This document shows positions 5,271 through 6,355 of a DNA stretch of 6,355 nt, piece after piece. How positions within the stretch are numbered: position 1 is the stretch's first letter; each line of letters opens with the position of its first letter. Source of the DNA: Clostridiales bacterium (GTDB lineage: Bacteria > Bacillota > Clostridia > Oscillospirales > Oscillospiraceae). The DNA lies in NCBI GenBank assembly GCA_003516765.1, contig DPCD01000089.1:6840-13194 (forward strand), given 5' to 3'. Below the pieces are notes generated by a model. The model was not told the origin of the DNA, ran no database searches, and worked only from the letters and a program-made list of their open reading frames with translations. A program made the position numbers and the translations under genes.

Positions 5271-6355
5271 TAGCCGGGCTTTCCGAGAAGATGGAACATA
5301 TTTTTCTTATATGCCTCCACACCGGGCTGGTTGAAGGGATTGACGCCGGAGATATAGCCGGACACACCGCAGGCGTACTCGAAGAAGTAAATGAGCGCGC
5401 CGACCGTCTGCTCGCAGATTTCCGGCAGCCGGATTTCCGTCACCGGCACGCCGCCGGAGATATGCGCCGCCTTGGTCGCCTGCATCGCCTTTTCGTTGAT
5501 ATAGCTCATCTCGCGACCGGCGAGATAATTGAGACCGTCGAGGTTTTCCTCGTCCGACGGCACGGCGATGGACGTTCTTGCCTTGTCAAAGAAGACGACC
5601 GTTTCCTGCAGCATCCGTCTTCCCTCCTGCATATACTGCCCCATCGAGTGAAGGTCCGGTGTCAGGTCAACAGAAGCCGGGAAAATGCCCGTCTGGTCCT
5701 TGCCCTCGGACTCGCCGTAGAGCTGCTTCCACCACTCTGCCATAAACCGGAACGACGGCTCGTAGGCAGCGAGAATTTCCACATGCTTGCCGGTGTTCGA
5801 GAGCATCTGGCGGTTCATGGCGTACTGCGCCTCGACGCTCTGCACGCCGCCGGCGAGCGCTTCCTCGCGCTGCTCTGCCGCGCCCTGCATCAGCTTTTCA
5901 ATGTCGATGCCGCTGACCGCGATGGGAAGAAGACCGACCGCCGTCAGAACCGAATATCTGCCGCCGACATTGTCGGGCACGACAAAGGTCTCGTAGCCTT
6001 CCTTGGTTGCAAGCGTCTTGAGCGCGCCCTTTGCCTTGTCGGTCGTGGCGTAGATTCGCTCGCGCGCGCCTTCCTTGCCGTACTTCTTTTCCAGCATTTC
6101 CTTGAAAATACGGAACGCAATCGCAGGCTCAGTCGTCGTGCCAGACTTCGAGATGACGTTCACAGAGAAATCACGATTGCCGATCATGGCGATGATCTCC
6201 GACAGCGCGTCGGAGGAAATGCCGTTGCCCGCAAAATAAATATCGGGCGTCGATTTCTGCAGCATATTATAGTTGGGGCTGCGCAGCAGTTCAATCACCG
6301 CGCGCGCGCCGAGATAGCTGCCGCCGATGCCGATGACGACGAGCGCCTTGGAATC
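5267..6355 (-). CDS. pgi: Glucose-6-phosphate isomerase, N-terminus beyond the window
   Basis: 362 residues are visible. The frame stays open to the window edge, so the gene continues beyond 6355 and the GTG at 6298 is internal. It interconverts glucose 6-phosphate and fructose 6-phosphate in glycolysis and gluconeogenesis, in the cytoplasm. The visible part opens with DSKALVVIGIGGSYLGARA, the family's sugar-phosphate loop, followed by SKSGTTTEP. Both family signatures are present: DNVGGRYSVLTAVG and NPFNQPGVEAYKK, which holds the conserved lysine. LHSMGQYMQEG contains the glutamate expected to act as base, and KAAHISGGVP the conserved histidine. The type is the roughly 450-residue Gram-positive form, so perhaps 65-90 residues are missing at the front. 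The protein ends at LLGKPGY; from memory, many relatives run about 10-15 residues further. The stop codon lies in the repeat flanking the palindromic element. Confidence 0.96.
   Translation of the reverse strand, partial: DSKALVVIGIGGSYLGARAVIELLRSPNYNMLQKSTPDIYFAGNGISSDALSEIIAMIGNRDFSVNVISKSGTTTEPAIAFRIFKEMLEKKYGKEGARERIYATTDKAKGALKTLATKEGYETFVVPDNVGGRYSVLTAVGLLPIAVSGIDIEKLMQGAAEQREEALAGGVQSVEAQYAMNRQMLSNTGKHVEILAAYEPSFRFMAEWWKQLYGESEGKDQTGIFPASVDLTPDLHSMGQYMQEGRRMLQETVVFFDKARTSIAVPSDEENLDGLNYLAGREMSYINEKAMQATKAAHISGGVPVTEIRLPEICEQTVGALIYFFEYACGVSGYISGVNPFNQPGVEAYKKNMFHLLGKPGY

Noticed and set aside
1..6355. CRISPR array, tRNA or rRNA gene, prophage or toxin-antitoxin genes.
   Set aside because: No spaced direct repeats, tRNA-like cloverleaf, rRNA segments or matching protein motifs were seen on either strand.

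Overview
The window looks like ordinary chromosome from a GC-rich member of the Firmicutes, probably a gut-type clostridium of the Oscillospiraceae/Ruminococcaceae kind. The reasons are a T-box tRNA-sensing leader, strong Shine-Dalgarno sites, sigma-A type promoters with 17-bp spacers, and a Gram-positive type glucose-6-phosphate isomerase and MutY. The genus is an inference; no marker gene fixes it.

Layout, left to right. (1) 1-131: the 3' end of a T-box riboswitch (antiterminator plus terminator). It leads into a complete TrpB2-class tryptophan synthase beta chain (132-1502, +). (2) 1515-1556: one strong bidirectional terminator serves trpB and the convergent mutY (1555-2589, -), an A/G-specific adenine glycosylase. 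(3) 2620-2670: two divergent promoters whose -35 boxes overlap almost completely, one driving mutY leftward and one driving a transporter gene rightward. (4) 2721-4897 (+): a two-gene unit, a 12-helix major facilitator superfamily transporter of the GPH/SLC45-like type followed 20 bases later by a membrane-anchored glycerophosphodiester phosphodiesterase. (5) 4898-5266: a 369-base stretch with no credible protein gene. It holds a possible promoter, a possible small RNA of about 131 nt ending in a terminator hairpin, and then a 160-bp near-perfect palindrome that looks like a miniature inverted-repeat element. (6) 5267-6355 (-): the 3' four-fifths of pgi, running off the right edge. Its stop codon sits in the target-site repeat of the palindromic element.

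The genes do not form one pathway. trpB makes tryptophan and is controlled by uncharged tRNA (the tRNA-Trp identity is inferred from the gene). mutY repairs oxidised-guanine mispairs. The transporter/phosphodiesterase pair may handle a glycerol- or sugar-containing solute. pgi is core glycolysis. The least ordinary material is non-coding: the palindromic element at the pgi stop codon, the candidate small RNA beside it, the shared -35 promoter pair, and the T-box-controlled trpB2. I see no clear sign of a wholly new multi-gene system, CRISPR array, toxin-antitoxin pair or phage gene.
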